Positions 63,388 through 64,000 of a stretch of DNA of 64,000 nt are shown one piece after another. The notes beneath the pieces were generated by a model, which worked only from the letters and a program-made list of their open reading frames with translations, had not been told where the DNA came from and ran no database searches. The position numbers were made by a program, and so were the translations under genes. Each line of letters begins with the position of its first letter. The stretch's first letter is position 1. Origin of the DNA: Mycobacterium persicum (GTDB lineage Bacteria > Actinomycetota > Actinomycetes > Mycobacteriales > Mycobacteriaceae); assembly GCF_002086675.1 (NCBI RefSeq), contig NZ_MVIF01000008.1:32276-96275 (forward strand), in the 5' to 3' direction.

Positions 63388-63573
63388 CTATTGCCGGTTC
63401 ATGAGGCGCTTGGCGGACCACACCCGGTAGGCGGTGCAGCCCATCAACACGGCGAGGCCCCCGCTACTGATCAGGCCCAGCGCCGTGCCGTGGCTCAATA
63501 CATTCAGTACGAACAGGGCCAGGAACAGCACAGTCATCACTGTGTAGAACGCTGGGCCGTACAGAGGGTTCAT
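63388..63573 (-). CDS. Small two-helix membrane protein
   Basis: A 61-residue protein (MNPLYGPAFYTVMTVLFLALFVLNVLSHGT..., GLISSGGLAVLMGCTAYRVWSAKRLMNRQ) with two hydrophobic helices and a basic end. GGAGGG lies ~14 bases before the ATG at 63573. No family recognised. Confidence 0.6.
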   Translation of the reverse strand: MNPLYGPAFYTVMTVLFLALFVLNVLSHGTALGLISSGGLAVLMGCTAYRVWSAKRLMNRQ

Positions 63574-63725
63574 CTTCACACGTGCAGCCCTCCCGCCCGG
63601 ACCCACAACAGCCAGGGAACGTCGCGGTGACGCAGTGCTGCATGCGATTCTCCCCTGGCAGGGCTGCCTGTCGTGGGCGGGTCTGAGTTAAGCATGCCGG
63701 CCATCGTCCAGTGCTGTCGGCGGCC

Positions 63726-64000
63726 TTAATCCAGGCATTTGCCGGCGGCATCCAAGCCGTCCGCGACCGCCGCCGTACCGAGAGCGATTTGACCGACCGC
63801 GGCGGGGATCCCCACGCCGGTTCCACCTTCAGGAACTGCGGTCAAGATCGCAATCATGCCGCCTGCGGGCTCGAGGAGGGCTTTGGTTGCGTCATATGGG
63901 CTGCATCGAGGTTTGGCGGCCGCGGCGCCGCCCGGACCGGTGGCGGGGAGGGGCGGCGGCGGTGGGGTTGCGGGCATCGGCGGACCCGGCTGCGCAGGCG
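63726..64000 (-). CDS. Proline-rich exported-type protein, C-terminal part (partial at window edge)
   Basis: The frame is open to the end of the window. It has a proline-rich linker (MPATPPPPPLPATGPGG), then a small domain with two Cys (PRCSPYDATKALLEP ... DAAGKCLD) and a hydrophobic middle (GMIAILTAVPEGGTGVGIPAAVGQIALGTAAVADG). A secreted mycobacterial protein is likely, but the N-terminus and signal are outside the window. Confidence 0.55.
   Translation of the reverse strand, partial: PAQPGPPMPATPPPPPLPATGPGGAAAAKPRCSPYDATKALLEPAGGMIAILTAVPEGGTGVGIPAAVGQIALGTAAVADGLDAAGKCLD

Noticed and set aside
1..64000. tRNA, rRNA and riboswitches
   Set aside because: I looked for cloverleaf ends, T-loop GTTCRA blocks and known riboswitch cores while reading and saw none convincing; a covariance-model scan was not possible.

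Overview
The window is high-GC actinobacterial DNA that reads as a Mycobacterium chromosome. The signs are a DUF222/HNH gene of the 13E12 type, WS/DGAT-type acyltransferases, F420/deazaflavin-dependent (DDN-like) oxidoreductases, an Eis-like acetyltransferase, a TetR-regulated Mmr-type SMR pump, an Rv1264-like adenylate cyclase, a CYP144-like P450, a monomeric isocitrate dehydrogenase and many VapBC pairs. I cannot name the species. I saw no rRNA, tRNA or CRISPR array. Gene products are assigned from recalled family features and visible motifs; no search was run.

Layout. 1-10.4 kb: a nitroreductase end, a cyclic-nucleotide-binding protein, a broken WS/DGAT gene, a long hairpin, an SDR, an adenylate cyclase, a full-length AdhE, a 6-oxocamphor-hydrolase-like crotonase, an MFS transporter, and the mmr pump with its TetR repressor and a palindromic operator. 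10.4-19 kb: lipid or isoprenoid genes: a 3-hydroxyacyl-CoA dehydrogenase, an IclR regulator divergent from a phytanoyl-CoA-dioxygenase-like protein, a crotonase-thioesterase fusion, an intact WS/DGAT, then a PucR regulator with a perfect palindrome and a dihydroxyacetophenone-dioxygenase-like cupin. 19-24 kb: decayed DNA (AbiEii end, aldehyde dehydrogenase fragment), a membrane-anchored STAND ATPase without a LuxR HTH, and an intact aldehyde dehydrogenase. 24-37 kb: a DUF222/HNH gene and a catabolic cluster: FadD, two tandem PhaZ-like hydrolases, a ferredoxin-type reductase, a Rieske oxygenase, a dienoyl-CoA-reductase-like SDR, a P450, and PucR and GAF-LuxR regulators.

37-47.5 kb is a plasticity zone: three VapBC pairs, direct repeats that bracket one of them, a TetR/serine-hydrolase divergon with a 44-bp operator, two genes that have both lost their 5' ends at one junction, a twice-frameshifted zinc alcohol dehydrogenase, a decapeptide-repeat protein and a CYP144-like P450. 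47.6-64 kb is more conserved: a secreted GH6 cellulase-like protein, an AAA ATPase, a protein with twelve consecutive Cys-x-x triplets, RNase Z, a Nudix hydrolase, a CPBP protease, a glycosyltransferase, a FadE/TetR pair, an Eis-like acetyltransferase, a DDN-like enzyme, a DUF2905 protein, Icd2, a KstD-like flavoprotein and two small or partial proteins.

How the genes work together (inference): the redox genes at 27-34 kb look like one pathway in which a Rieske/reductase pair and a P450 oxidise a hydrophobic substrate, FadD activates acids, the SDR acts on unsaturated acyl-CoA, and the hydrolases release monomers or open esters. The cluster at 11-16 kb looks like alpha- or beta-oxidation of a branched or isoprenoid acid.
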